A stretch of 64,000 nucleotides of DNA from contig NZ_WTYA01000006.1 of the NCBI RefSeq assembly GCF_009828025.1, forward strand, positions 62,001-126,000, written 5' to 3'. Positions 43,484 through 55,388 of this stretch are shown in pieces; position 1 is the first letter of the stretch, and each line of letters opens with the position of its first letter. The notes under the pieces were generated by a model. It did no database searches, was not told where the DNA came from, and saw only the letters and a list, made by a program, of their open reading frames with translations. The translations under genes were made by a program, and so were the position numbers. This DNA comes from Qipengyuania algicida. GTDB lineage: Bacteria > Pseudomonadota > Alphaproteobacteria > Sphingomonadales > Sphingomonadaceae.

Positions 43484-44878
43484 TCACCCCTGCTTGGCGT
43501 CGTTATAGGCAGACAAGGCCCGCTCACGCGCTTCCCTGTGCCCGATTATCTTTTTTGGGTATTTGCCTCGCTTGTGGTCGGGGGGGTCATGGATATCTTC
43601 ATCGCCGAACTCCGCCAGTTCGGGCACATATTCGCGGATATAGTCGGCGGCATCGAACTTCTCGCTCTGGGAGAGCGGCGCCATGATTCGCACGAACATG
43701 TTCGAATCGACACCCGTCCCGCTGATCCATTGCCAATTGACGCCATTGTTGCCGTAGTCGGCATCGACCAGCGTATCCCAGAACCACTGTTCGCCGAAGG
43801 TCCAGTCGATCAGCAAGTGCTTCACCAGGAAGCTGGCCGCGATCATCCGCACACGGTTGTGCATCCAGCCTGTCTGCCACAATTGCCGCATCCCTGCATC
43901 GACGATCGGGTATCCGGTCATGCCGCGCTGCCACGCCTCCAGCTCCTCCTGAATGATATGCCCACGGTTGGGATTGCGCCACAGGCCGGAATAGCCATCG
44001 CGATAGCTCTTGCTCGGATAGTCCGGGAACTGGCAGATCAAGTTCTGCGCGTAATCGCGCCAGATCAGTTCCTTCTCAAAGGTGCGCCAGCCCTGCCCTC
44101 GCCGCCCGGAGAGCCGGTGCCAAACTTGCGCCGGACTGATCTCGCCGAAGTGGAGATGCGGAGAAAGGCGGCTCGAACCATCGCGCGAAGGGAGGTTCCT
44201 CTCGTCATCGTATTGGGCGACATCATCCGCCCATTCCGCAAGCCGCTCGTGCGCCGCCTGCTCGCCGACGTTCCAGAAATCCGCGATCCCGCCGGACCAG
44301 TCGGGTTTGCTCGGCAGCAGTCCCCAATCGCTCAAACTGTCGCTTTTCGGCCATTTATCTGGCGAGTGGATCGTCTCCGGTTCCGGCAGGCAATCGCGTG
44401 GGGGGAAGCGCTCCAGCATCGCCTTTGAGAAGGGCGTGTAGATTTTGTAGGGGTCGCCCGAACCCGTCGTCACAGCGCCGGGCGGCAGCAGATAGTTGCC
44501 GTCATGAAGGCACAATTCGCAGCCATCGGGCAGCGCCTCATCCAGCTTGCCCTGCGCTTGGCGCCACCAAGGCTCGTAATGGCGGATGGCGTGGACCGCG
44601 CCCGCGCCGCACTCGCGGGCGATTTCGCAAAGCTGCTCGACCGCATCGCCGCGCCGCAGCACGATTTGCGAATGACGCGAGCCAAGGCCTTTGGCGAGAC
44701 TTTCGAGCGAATGATGCAGCCACCAGCGGCTCGCACCGCCATACGCGTGACTGCGCGCAGCCTCATCATCGAGAACGAACACGGGAATGACCGGCCCGGC
44801 GTGCGCCGCGGCATAGAGGGCGGGTTGATCGGCGAGGCGCAGATCGCGCCGAAGCCAGACAATTTGCGGTGAACTCAT
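43484..44878 (-). CDS. phrB: deoxyribodipyrimidine photolyase (class I)
   Basis: Light-driven repair of cyclobutane pyrimidine dimers; 464 residues, normal for class I. The N-terminal antenna-binding domain begins QIVWLRRDLRLADQPALYAA. The FAD domain contains SSRLSPHLHFGEISP, the GMTGYPIVDAGMRQLWQTGW region and WTFGEQWFWDTLVDADYGNN. ATG 44878 was chosen because the Rossmann strand begins directly after it. It is divergent from the PAP2 gene, with 41 bases between starts. Confidence 0.93.
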   Translation of the reverse strand: MSSPQIVWLRRDLRLADQPALYAAAHAGPVIPVFVLDDEAARSHAYGGASRWWLHHSLESLAKGLGSRHSQIVLRRGDAVEQLCEIARECGAGAVHAIRHYEPWWRQAQGKLDEALPDGCELCLHDGNYLLPPGAVTTGSGDPYKIYTPFSKAMLERFPPRDCLPEPETIHSPDKWPKSDSLSDWGLLPSKPDWSGGIADFWNVGEQAAHERLAEWADDVAQYDDERNLPSRDGSSRLSPHLHFGEISPAQVWHRLSGRRGQGWRTFEKELIWRDYAQNLICQFPDYPSKSYRDGYSGLWRNPNRGHIIQEELEAWQRGMTGYPIVDAGMRQLWQTGWMHNRVRMIAASFLVKHLLIDWTFGEQWFWDTLVDADYGNNGVNWQWISGTGVDSNMFVRIMAPLSQSEKFDAADYIREYVPELAEFGDEDIHDPPDHKRGKYPKKIIGHREARERALSAYNDAKQG

Positions 44879-44919
44879 ATCTTGCGGAACGTGGGCGATA
44901 CCCACACAGTTCCTCTCCC

Positions 44920-45693
44920 ATGCATCAGAAACACTCCGACTATGTAACGCCAACAGAGCCGCCGATACCAGCAGGCGAAATTCACTTGCCGGAACGCGGC
45001 TTTGCCATCGACCGGCGCAAGGCGCTGGCCGTGTCCCTCATCTGCTGGTGCGTCTGGGGCGCGATGGTGTCGCTGGTGACGCATCACCGGCTGGAGGCAT
45101 TCGATGACGCGGGCCTGTTGTGGTTTCGCAGCGGCACCCAGCACCAGATACTGGGCAGCCCGCGTATTCAGGAGGCCGTGCGCGATATCACTGCGCTGGG
45201 CGGCGTCCTGCTGAGCACATTGACTACCCTGGCTGCCGTCATCGCCCTGCTGTTCCTGCGCTTGCGGCGCGAGGCATTCCTGTTCTCCATGACCGTCCTG
45301 CTCGGCTGGGGCATCAACAATGCGATGAAGGCGCTGGTCGGTCGCGCGCGGCCCGAACTGGTGCCGCACCTCGCCATCGCCGACGGGTTGAGCTTCCCCA
45401 GCGGGCACAGCTTCGCCTCCGCGATGATCTTTATTGGCATGGCGCTGGCCTTCGCGCCGATGAGCCGCCGCCATTCGGTGCGCTACACCATCATCGGCAG
45501 CGCCATGATAATCTCGCTGCTGATCGCGTTCAGCCGCGTGCTGCTGGGCGTGCATTACCCCAGCGACGTGATTGCCGGATGGTTCGGCGGCGCTGCATGG
45601 GCCTTCCTCGCCGAAGCAGTGCTCTACAAGCCGGCGCGTGCTGCAGCAGACAGCGACACGGCCGACAGGCTCGATCCTACGACCGCAGCCTAG
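44920..45693 (+). CDS. PAP2-family phosphatase, membrane protein
   Basis: A 257-residue multi-pass membrane phosphatase with about five or six hydrophobic segments. The three catalytic motifs are KALVGRARPE (KxxxxxxRP), SFPSGHSFAS (PSGH) and SRVLLGVHYPSDVIAG (SRxxxxxHxxxD). Substrates of the class are phosphatidic acid, undecaprenyl pyrophosphate or related lipids. ATG 44920 was chosen from the two in-frame options because the upstream codons overlap the divergent photolyase start. Its TAG stop shares CTAG with the convergent korB. Confidence 0.88.
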   Translation: MHQKHSDYVTPTEPPIPAGEIHLPERGFAIDRRKALAVSLICWCVWGAMVSLVTHHRLEAFDDAGLLWFRSGTQHQILGSPRIQEAVRDITALGGVLLSTLTTLAAVIALLFLRLRREAFLFSMTVLLGWGINNAMKALVGRARPELVPHLAIADGLSFPSGHSFASAMIFIGMALAFAPMSRRHSVRYTIIGSAMIISLLIAFSRVLLGVHYPSDVIAGWFGGAAWAFLAEAVLYKPARAAADSDTADRLDPTTAA

Positions 45694-46736
45694 ACCGGAT
45701 CGGCAGCGGTCCCGCTGACTGTCCAGGTCTGCCCACTGCCGAGCAGCTTGACCAGATCTGCGGTCTTGCCGGTGGTCGCCCGCTCGCGCTCCTCGATCAC
45801 GCCGCTTTCGAATGTCGGGCGCAGATCGTCATAGAGTACGCCGAGCGCCATCGGGAACGGCCCGAACGGCATTTCGACCAGCATATGCGCGATTATGCGA
45901 TTGGTGACGTCGTGGACGATGACGCCCGCCGCTTCCCAGTCGCCGTCGGCAACCTCGACCACCTTGAGGCAGAGCTCGTCGCGGTCGAGCGTGAGGCCTT
46001 GGCGGCCACCCGCGAACAGCATCGGCTCGCCATTTTCCAGCCAGAGCTGACGATCCTCGGCGCCCTTGGGGGCGGCAAAATCGTCGAATACGTCCTTGTT
46101 ATAGACGATACAGTTCTGGAAAATCTCGATAAAGGCCGCGCCCTGGTGTGCGTGGGCAGCCATCAGCACTTCGGGCAGCTTCTTCGACACATCGAAGCCG
46201 CGCGCGACGAAACGAGCACCGGCGCCAAGCGCAAAGGCGGCCGGGCGCGCCGGATGGTCGACCGAGCCGAGCGGGGTCGAGGGCGAGCGCGTGCCTTCAC
46301 GGCTGGTGGGCGAATATTGCCCCTTGGTGAGGCCGTAAATCTCGTTGTTGAACAGCATGATCTGCATGTTCACGTTCCGCCGCAACACATGCATCAGATG
46401 GTTGCCGCCGATGGACAGTCCATCGCCGTCGCCCGTCACCAGCCAGATGTCGAGTTCCGGATTGGCAAGTTTGGCGCCGGTCGCAAAGGCAGGTGCCCGG
46501 CCATGAATGGTGTGGAAGCCGTAGCTTTCGATGTAATAGGGAAAGCGGCTGGAACAGCCGATGCCGGAAATGAAGACCGTCTTTGCCGGATCAGCCCCCA
46601 ATTGCGGGAGTGTGCGCTGCACTGCCTTGAGGATCGCATAATCGCCGCAACCGGGGCACCAGCGCACCTCCTGGTCGGTTTCCCAGTCCTTGAGGGTGGT
46701 CGTCACCATATCCTTGGGGGAGGTCATCTCGTTCAT
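45690..46736 (-). CDS. korB: 2-oxoacid:ferredoxin oxidoreductase subunit beta
   Basis: A 348-residue thiamine-diphosphate-binding subunit. The signature WCPGCGDYAILKAVQ is at the N-terminus, followed by SGIGCSSRFPYYI, VTGDGDGLSIGGNHLMHVLRR and the ThDP-binding MLFNNEIYGLTKGQYSPTS. With subunit alpha it would decarboxylate 2-oxoglutarate, or a related 2-oxoacid, to the acyl-CoA while reducing ferredoxin. The start overlaps the alpha stop (ATGA, 46733-46736). Confidence 0.9.
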   Translation of the reverse strand: MNEMTSPKDMVTTTLKDWETDQEVRWCPGCGDYAILKAVQRTLPQLGADPAKTVFISGIGCSSRFPYYIESYGFHTIHGRAPAFATGAKLANPELDIWLVTGDGDGLSIGGNHLMHVLRRNVNMQIMLFNNEIYGLTKGQYSPTSREGTRSPSTPLGSVDHPARPAAFALGAGARFVARGFDVSKKLPEVLMAAHAHQGAAFIEIFQNCIVYNKDVFDDFAAPKGAEDRQLWLENGEPMLFAGGRQGLTLDRDELCLKVVEVADGDWEAAGVIVHDVTNRIIAHMLVEMPFGPFPMALGVLYDDLRPTFESGVIEERERATTGKTADLVKLLGSGQTWTVSGTAADPV

Positions 46737-48673
46737 GGGTTCACCGCCTTCGGGCTGGGCAATTGCTGGTCATTGGCGTCGACTTCTTCGCCGCCCGCAT
46801 CGCCGGGCTGGCCATCGAAGTAGCTCGCGATCGCGGCTTCGAGTTCCGCGATCTGGAACGGTTGGCCGCTGGTCTTGGTCAGCGGCTGGGCGTCGACGAG
46901 GAACTGGTCGCGCAGCACGGTCTTGAACTGGCCGGTGTTCATTTCCGGCACCAGCACATGGTCGAACCCGCGCAGCAGGTCACCGAGGTTGCCCGGTAGC
47001 GGCCAGATATGGCGGACGTGAATATGGCTGACGTCCAGTCCCTTCTCGCGCGACCGGCGCACCGCCTGATGGATCGGCCCATAGGTTGAGCCCCAGCCCA
47101 CCACCGCCAGCTTGCCAGAGGTATCGCCGAGCGCGACGTCCTGATCGGGCACGGCGATCCGGTCGATCTTGGCCTTGCGCGCATCGGTCATCGCTTGGTG
47201 GTTGGCGGGCGAATAGTCGATATTGCCGGTCAGCTCGTGCTTCTCGATCCCGCCGATGCGGTGCATCAGTTCGGGCGTGCCGGGCTTGATCCAGGGGCGC
47301 GCGCCCTTGGCATCGCGCTTATAGGGCAGCAGATTGTCGCCATCGTTCTTCTGCTCGAGGAATTTGGCAGGAAACGGCGTGAAGCCTTTGGGATCGGGGA
47401 CTTTCCATGGCTCGGCGGCATTGGCGATATAGCCATCGGTCAGCAGCATGACCGGGGTCATGTATTCGACCGCGATGCGGCACGCCTCGATCGCCACTTC
47501 GAAGGCATCGGACGGGCTGCGCGCGGCGATCACCGGCATCGGCGCATCGCCATTCCGACCATAAACCGCTTGGTAGAGATCGCTTTGCTCGGTCTTGGTC
47601 GGCAGGCCGGTCGAGGGGCCACCGCGTTGCGAATTGACGATCACCAGCGGCAATTCGGTCATGATCGCCAAGCCCATCGCCTCGCCCTTGAGCGCAATAC
47701 CGGGACCGGATGAACTGGTGATGCCGAGGCTCCCTGCGTAACTCGCCCCGATGGCGGCGCAGATCGCAGCGATCTCGTCTTCCGCCTGGAATGTGGTGAC
47801 GCCGAATTCCTTGAGCCGCACGAGGTGATGAAGGATCGCCGAGGCGGGCGTGATCGGATAGCCGCCGAAGAACATCGGCAGCTCGGCCAGCTGCGCACCG
47901 GCAACCAGCCCCAGCGAAACCGCCTCTGCGCCCGTCACCGTGCGATAGAGCCCCGGTGCGCTCGGCACAGGGGGCATGTGCAATTGCTTAAGCGGACCGG
48001 AAATTTCCGCCGTCTCGCCATAGGCGTGGCCCGCATCGAGCGCTGCGATGTTGGCGTCGGCGATATCGGGCTTGCTCTTGAACTTGGCCTTTAACCACTG
48101 GTGGATTGGCTCGCGCGGACGGTCGAACATCCACAGCGCAAGGCCCAGCGTCCACATGTTCTTGCAACGCAGCGCATCCTTGTTGCCGAGGCCAAACGGC
48201 TTCACCGCCTCGATCGTCTGTGCGCTGATGTCGAACGCCAACACATCGAACTTGGCGAGGCTGTCGTCCTCCAGCGGATTGACGTCGTATTTCGCCTTAT
48301 CGAGATTGCGCTTGGAGAATTCGCCCGTGTCGGCGATCACCAAGCCACCCGGCTTCAGAGCGGGGAGGTTCACTTTCAGCGCCGCCGGATTCATCGCCAC
48401 CAGCACATCGGGCGCATCGCCCGCAGTGTTGATCGCGCGGCTGCCGAAGTTGATCTGGAACGCCGAGACCCCGAACAGCGTGCCTTGCGGCGCGCGGATC
48501 TCGGCCGGGAAGTCCGGGAAAGTGGCGAGATCATTGCCCGCCAAGGCGGTGGACAGGGTAAACTGCCCGCCAGTGAGCTGCATTCCGTCGCCGGAATCGC
48601 CCGCAAACCGAACCACTACGGTTTCAGGAGTTTCTTCCGCTTCGAGCGGGGCTTCGACCTTCTGGGTCGCCAT
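46733..48673 (-). CDS. korA: 2-oxoacid:ferredoxin oxidoreductase subunit alpha (fused gamma-alpha)
   Basis: A 646-residue subunit. The N-terminal gamma-type domain (VVRFAGDSGDGMQLTGGQFT) is fused to the pyrimidine-binding alpha domain (TFQAEDEIAAICAAIGASY, SSGPGIALKGEAMGLAIM, VIVNSQRGGPSTGLPTKTEQ) and a C-terminal domain. No ferredoxin cysteine cluster is fused on. ATG 48673 has GAGGA six bases upstream and was preferred; ATG 48679 is immediately next to that Shine-Dalgarno sequence. This two-gene KorAB layout is the one found in many aerobic bacteria. Confidence 0.9.
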   Translation of the reverse strand: MATQKVEAPLEAEETPETVVVRFAGDSGDGMQLTGGQFTLSTALAGNDLATFPDFPAEIRAPQGTLFGVSAFQINFGSRAINTAGDAPDVLVAMNPAALKVNLPALKPGGLVIADTGEFSKRNLDKAKYDVNPLEDDSLAKFDVLAFDISAQTIEAVKPFGLGNKDALRCKNMWTLGLALWMFDRPREPIHQWLKAKFKSKPDIADANIAALDAGHAYGETAEISGPLKQLHMPPVPSAPGLYRTVTGAEAVSLGLVAGAQLAELPMFFGGYPITPASAILHHLVRLKEFGVTTFQAEDEIAAICAAIGASYAGSLGITSSSGPGIALKGEAMGLAIMTELPLVIVNSQRGGPSTGLPTKTEQSDLYQAVYGRNGDAPMPVIAARSPSDAFEVAIEACRIAVEYMTPVMLLTDGYIANAAEPWKVPDPKGFTPFPAKFLEQKNDGDNLLPYKRDAKGARPWIKPGTPELMHRIGGIEKHELTGNIDYSPANHQAMTDARKAKIDRIAVPDQDVALGDTSGKLAVVGWGSTYGPIHQAVRRSREKGLDVSHIHVRHIWPLPGNLGDLLRGFDHVLVPEMNTGQFKTVLRDQFLVDAQPLTKTSGQPFQIAELEAAIASYFDGQPGDAGGEEVDANDQQLPSPKAVNP

Positions 48674-48848
48674 TGGCATTCCTCATCGCGCGCCCCTCAG
48701 GCGCATATGTCGCAACAGGTGAACGCGGCAGCTAGGCGTCACGCCAGCACGCTTCAATCAAGTTTTTTCTCGCTACGCCCAAAATCGCGCATGGAAAACC
48801 CCGCGCAGCACGCTAAGTTCGGGTTTGAAACCCATGGGAGAGAGAAAA

Positions 48849-49799
48849 ATGGCCGCCACCGAACATTTCGTTCGCGAAGATGTCCGCGGATTCCTCAATA
48901 TGCTGGAACAGCTTGGACGCCCCGGTGTCGAAGAACTACCCGTTGAAGAAGGACGCGAAGGGATGCGGGTCATGGGCCAGATGGCCGAAGCCGACCCGCG
49001 CGATCTCGCCGTCATCAAGGATGTGACCTGCCCCGGACCCGCCGGCGATATTCCGCTGCGCTTCTACGACAAGCGCGAAACGCGCGAACCCGGCCCCTGC
49101 GTGGTGTTCATCCACGGCGGCGGCTTCGTGATCGGCGATATCGGCGTTTATCATTCGCTGTGCACCGAAATCGCAGAGCAGCTCGACCTTCCGGTAGTAT
49201 CAGTCGAATACCGGCTTGCCCCCGAACACCCCTTCCCCGCCGCGCCCGACGATTGCGAGGCCGCGGCTCGATGGATCGCATCCTCTCCAGCAGCGCTTGG
49301 GCGCGAGTTTACCGGACTTGTCATCACCGGCGACAGCGCGGGCGGCAACCTCACCATCGTCACCACCAACGCCTTGGCTAACGACCCGGCGGACGTTCCG
49401 GTCATCGTGCAGGCGCCGATCTATCCGGTTGCCGACGATATCACCAAGCACCAGAGCCTGCGCGATTTCGGCGAAGGCTTCCTGCTGACGTCGGCGACCA
49501 TGGGCTGGTTCACCATGCAATATGCCGGCGATGCCACCGACCCGAGGCACACGCCGATGGTGGGCGATTGTTCGAACGCGCCGCCGACCGTGGTGTGCAC
49601 CGCAGGGCTCGATCCGTTGCGCGATTCGGGTCGCAATTATGCCGCGCATCTCATCCAGCAGGGGACCGAGGTCTGCTATCTCGAATTCCCCGGTATCATC
49701 CACGGATTCACCACATTGCGCAAAGCCATCCCCAGCGGGCAGAAGGATCTCGACGCCTTCCTCGCTGCGGTCAAATTGATGCTGGAACGCGCGCGCTGA
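48849..49799 (+). CDS. alpha/beta hydrolase, hormone-sensitive lipase family
   Basis: A 316-residue esterase or lipase. The HSL oxyanion motif HGGGFVIGD and nucleophile elbow GDSAGGNL are clear; the acid is likely in GLDPLRDSG and the base His in PGIIHGF. The substrate is probably a short acyl ester. ATG 48849 was chosen because GGAGAGAGA stands directly upstream; the frame is open to 48825. The intergenic 48674-48848 separates it from divergent korA. Confidence 0.9.
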   Translation: MAATEHFVREDVRGFLNMLEQLGRPGVEELPVEEGREGMRVMGQMAEADPRDLAVIKDVTCPGPAGDIPLRFYDKRETREPGPCVVFIHGGGFVIGDIGVYHSLCTEIAEQLDLPVVSVEYRLAPEHPFPAAPDDCEAAARWIASSPAALGREFTGLVITGDSAGGNLTIVTTNALANDPADVPVIVQAPIYPVADDITKHQSLRDFGEGFLLTSATMGWFTMQYAGDATDPRHTPMVGDCSNAPPTVVCTAGLDPLRDSGRNYAAHLIQQGTEVCYLEFPGIIHGFTTLRKAIPSGQKDLDAFLAAVKLMLERAR

Positions 49800-49818
49800 A
49801 CCGGGCATTGGCATCAGT

Positions 49819-50292
49819 ATGAAGGAACTCGGATATCGCCCCTGCGTGGGCATCATGCTGGTCAATGCCGACGGTCAGGTTTTCGTTGGACGCCGCATCG
49901 ACAACAAGGAAGGCGACTGGTGGCAAATGCCCCAGGGCGGCGTCGACAAGGGCGAAGACCTTCGCGAAGCGATGTACCGCGAACTGGGCGAGGAAACCGG
50001 GATCGTGCCCGGCAAGGTTTCGATCATCGGCCAAATGGACGAGCCGATTCGCTATGACTTGCCCGACGAATTGATCGGCAAGCTATGGAACGGGAAATAT
50101 CGCGGCCAGGAACAGGTGTGGTTCTGCGTTCGCTTCAACGGCACCGACAAGGACGTCGATCTGGAAGCGCACAACCCGCCCGAATTCTGCGACTGGAAAT
50201 GGGTCGCGCCCGACCAGCTGCCCGAACTGATCGTGCCGTTCAAGAAGCGCGTTTATCGCAGCGTCGTCGAAGCGTTCACCGCCTTGATCTGA
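49819..50292 (+). CDS. rppH: RNA pyrophosphohydrolase
   Basis: Nudix hydrolase of 157 residues that removes pyrophosphate from the 5' end of transcripts and opens them to RNase E decay. The Nudix box is GGVDKGEDLREAMYRELGEETG (G-x5-E-x7-REUxEExGU). The RppH hallmarks YRPCVGIMLVN and WWQMPQGGVD are intact, and EQVWFCVRF fits the family. It follows the hydrolase by 19 bases on the same strand. Confidence 0.94.
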   Translation: MKELGYRPCVGIMLVNADGQVFVGRRIDNKEGDWWQMPQGGVDKGEDLREAMYRELGEETGIVPGKVSIIGQMDEPIRYDLPDELIGKLWNGKYRGQEQVWFCVRFNGTDKDVDLEAHNPPEFCDWKWVAPDQLPELIVPFKKRVYRSVVEAFTALI

Positions 50293-50307
50293 GAGGCAGC
50301 AGGCCGG

Positions 50308-50820
50308 TCAGTTGGTAGCCGGTTGCTTCTCGGCCTCCGGCGCTTTCGTATCATTCGCCGCGACGTATTTCACTGGACCCTTGGCAATCGCGGCGGCGAG
50401 CTGCTGCGCCGGGGCACAGGCATCCTTGCCGCAAGCCTTGCGGACTTCCGCCAGATTGCGCTGCGCTTTCTCGATCGCGCCCTTTTCCGCCAGTGCCTCG
50501 CCCTCGCCGGCCAGCGCTGCGACATTGTTGGGCTCGCGCGCCAGCGCCTGTCGGTAATAGCGAATGGCCTTGCCCTGAAGCCCATTGGCCCGCGCCGCCT
50601 CGCCCAGCTTGAGCAATGTCGGCGTATAGCCCGGATCGACGGTCAGCGCGGCTTCGAAAGCGCTGACCGCGCCTTCCTTGTCGCCTGCCTGCAAGGCCTG
50701 ATCGCCTTGTGCGATGAGCGCTGCGGCTCCGGGTACTGGCGCTCGCGGCGAACCGAAACCGACACTGGCGGTGACGGCAAGGGCAAGCGAAAGAGCTGCG
50801 GCGGCAGGGGCGAAACGCAT
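50308..50820 (-). CDS. periplasmic TPR-repeat protein
   Basis: A 170-residue protein with a signal peptide (MRFAPAAAALSLALAVTASV) and at least three tetratricopeptide repeats: QGDQALQAGDKEGAVSAFEA, LLKLGEAARANGLQGKAIRYYRQAL and EGEALAEKGAIEKAQRNLAEV. Three cysteines lie near the C-terminus (ACGKDAC and one alone). A scaffold or assembly role in the envelope is likely, but no partner is evident. ATG 50820 was chosen because the longer frame would delay the signal peptide. Confidence 0.75.
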   Translation of the reverse strand: MRFAPAAAALSLALAVTASVGFGSPRAPVPGAAALIAQGDQALQAGDKEGAVSAFEAALTVDPGYTPTLLKLGEAARANGLQGKAIRYYRQALAREPNNVAALAGEGEALAEKGAIEKAQRNLAEVRKACGKDACAPAQQLAAAIAKGPVKYVAANDTKAPEAEKQPATN

Positions 50821-50882
50821 GAGTGTCTCCAAGCGATGCGAACGTGTTTGGTCAGCCGGATTGGCCATAATCGGCGTGGCTA

Positions 50883-53575
<2,693 letters not shown>

Positions 53576-53603
53576 CTAGGGGGTGATGGCCCGAGCGGGT
53601 CGT

Positions 53604-54359
53604 TTACTCCGCCGTCCAGCCTCCGTCGACGCTCCAGTTGGCGCCGTTGACGTTCTGCGCCTCGTCGCGACACAGGAATACCGCGAGCGCACCGATATCC
53701 TCTGGCTGGACGAACTTCTTGGTCGGCTGCTTGGCCAGCAGGACGTCGTTGATGACCTCCTCGCGGCTCATCCCGCGCGCCTTCATCGTGTCGGGGATCT
53801 GGTTTTCGACCAGCTGGGTCCAGACATAGCCGGGGCTGATCGCGTTGACCGTCACACCGTATTCGGCAACCTCCAGGGCTGCGGTCTTGGTCAGGCCCGC
53901 AATACCATGCTTGGCAGCGACATAGGCGCTCTTGAACGGCGAGGCGACGAGCGAATGCGCACTGGCGGTGTTGATGATCCGCCCCCAGCCCGCCTGCTTC
54001 ATATGCGGTATCGCGAGACGCATGGCATGGAATGCCGCAGACAGGTTCAGCGAGATGATCTTCTCCCAGGTAGCTGCGGGAAAATCCTCGATCGGTGCAA
54101 CATGCTGCATCCCGGCATTGTTCACGAGGATATCGATCGGCCCGATATCCGCCATCATCTGCTCGATAGCGGCGATATCGGTGAGGTCGGCGCCTGAGTG
54201 ATCCGCCCCGAGTTCGTCTTTCAGTTTCGCGATTTCCGCGTCGTCACCAAAGCCGTTGAGGACGATGGCCGCGCCATGCTCGTGGAGCGCGCGCGCAACC
54301 GCCAGACCGATGCCCGATGTGGAGCCGGTGACAAGTGCGCGTTTTCCGTTGAGAAACAT
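53604..54359 (-). CDS. 3-hydroxybutyrate dehydrogenase
   Basis: A 251-residue short-chain dehydrogenase. The cofactor motif is LVTGSTSGIGLAVARAL and the catalytic set NNAG, ASAHSLVASPFKSAYVAAKHG (S, Y, K). GYVWTQLVENQIPD and the ending NGANWSVDGGWTA are characteristic of bacterial D-3-hydroxybutyrate dehydrogenases, which link polyhydroxybutyrate breakdown to acetoacetate. No PHB genes are close by. The gene stands 85 bases ahead of guaB. Confidence 0.85.
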   Translation of the reverse strand: MFLNGKRALVTGSTSGIGLAVARALHEHGAAIVLNGFGDDAEIAKLKDELGADHSGADLTDIAAIEQMMADIGPIDILVNNAGMQHVAPIEDFPAATWEKIISLNLSAAFHAMRLAIPHMKQAGWGRIINTASAHSLVASPFKSAYVAAKHGIAGLTKTAALEVAEYGVTVNAISPGYVWTQLVENQIPDTMKARGMSREEVINDVLLAKQPTKKFVQPEDIGALAVFLCRDEAQNVNGANWSVDGGWTAE

Positions 54360-54440
54360 TTAGACCTCCGAGCGTTTTGACTGCATTCTCGCAACGTCAT
54401 CGCCAATGCACGGCGCGCGGTCAATCGAGAGGGGACTGAC

Positions 54441-55307
54441 ATGCGACTTAATCCGTTCAATACCGATAATATCCGTGTGCGCTCTGCCGGTGGCGGGGGA
54501 AGAATGCCGGGAGGCCGCGTTGGCGGCCTTGGCCTTGGCACCATCGTCATCGCCGCAATCGGCTATTTCGTCTTCGGCCTCGATCCCTCGCAGACCATCG
54601 GCGTGGTCGAGCAGGGACGACAGGGTGCGCAGACACAGCAACAGGCGACCAGCCCGCAGGACGAGCAGGCGCTGTGCACGGCCAACAAATACGCCACCGA
54701 GACCTGCAACGCGCTCCAATCGCTCAACCAGACATGGCAAGCTGTGTTCGAGCAGCAGGGTGTCGGCCAGCGCTTCCGCCAGCCCGAACTCGCGTTCGAA
54801 CCGAACACGAGTTTCAGCACCGGATGCGGGCCGGGCAGCCCGGACATGGGTCCATTTTATTGTCCCGCCGACGAAACAATCTATATTGGCACGCAATTCT
54901 ACGACCAACTCGCGAACCAGTTGGGCGCACCGGGTGAGTTCGCGCGCTATTATGTCGTCGCGCATGAATATGGGCATCACATCCAGGCTTTGACCGGAGT
55001 GGCCGAGGCCGTCGCCCGCGCGAAGCAACGCGATCCGCGCAATGCCAACCGCTATCAGGTGGCGATGGAATTGCAGGCCGATTGCTATGCCGGGGTCTGG
55101 GCGGGCAAGAACCGCCATCTGATCGAACCGGGCGACATTGAATCCGGGATGCGGGCAGCCAGCCAGATCGGTGACGATACGCTGACTCAAGGTCGGGTGA
55201 GCCCCGACAACTTCACCCATGGCACCAGCGCCCAGCGCAGCGCGGCGCTCAAGCTCGGCCTACAGGGTGACGACCGCAAATGCGACGCGATCCTCGATCA
55301 GGCATAG
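54441..55307 (+). CDS. neutral zinc metallopeptidase, YpfJ family
   Basis: A 288-residue membrane-anchored protein. A basic, glycine-rich N-terminus (SAGGGGRMPGGRVGGLGLG) leads into one transmembrane helix (IVIAAIGYFVFGL), and the rest faces the periplasm. Zn-binding HEYGHHIQ starts at His175, with a downstream MELQADCYAGVWAG motif giving the third ligand. The biological substrate is not known for the family. Four cysteines are present. It converges on the M56 gene across a strong hairpin. Confidence 0.9.
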   Translation: MRLNPFNTDNIRVRSAGGGGRMPGGRVGGLGLGTIVIAAIGYFVFGLDPSQTIGVVEQGRQGAQTQQQATSPQDEQALCTANKYATETCNALQSLNQTWQAVFEQQGVGQRFRQPELAFEPNTSFSTGCGPGSPDMGPFYCPADETIYIGTQFYDQLANQLGAPGEFARYYVVAHEYGHHIQALTGVAEAVARAKQRDPRNANRYQVAMELQADCYAGVWAGKNRHLIEPGDIESGMRAASQIGDDTLTQGRVSPDNFTHGTSAQRSAALKLGLQGDDRKCDAILDQA

Positions 55308-55319
55308 GCGCATGGAAAA

Positions 55320-55352
55320 GGCGGCGATCGGCTGGGGGTTCCGATCGCCGCC
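55320..55352 (-). terminator. intrinsic terminator between converging genes
   Basis: A perfect 12-bp GC-rich stem, GGCGGCGATCGG (55320-55331) and CCGATCGCCGCC (55341-55352), with a 9-base loop. On the minus strand it is followed by CTTTTCC, a short T-run, so it most likely ends the M56/BlaI transcript. It may also help stop the converging YpfJ transcript. Confidence 0.65.
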
Positions 55353-55388
55353 TGCCCATCCCGTCCGGACGGGGGTAACTGAAAACCG

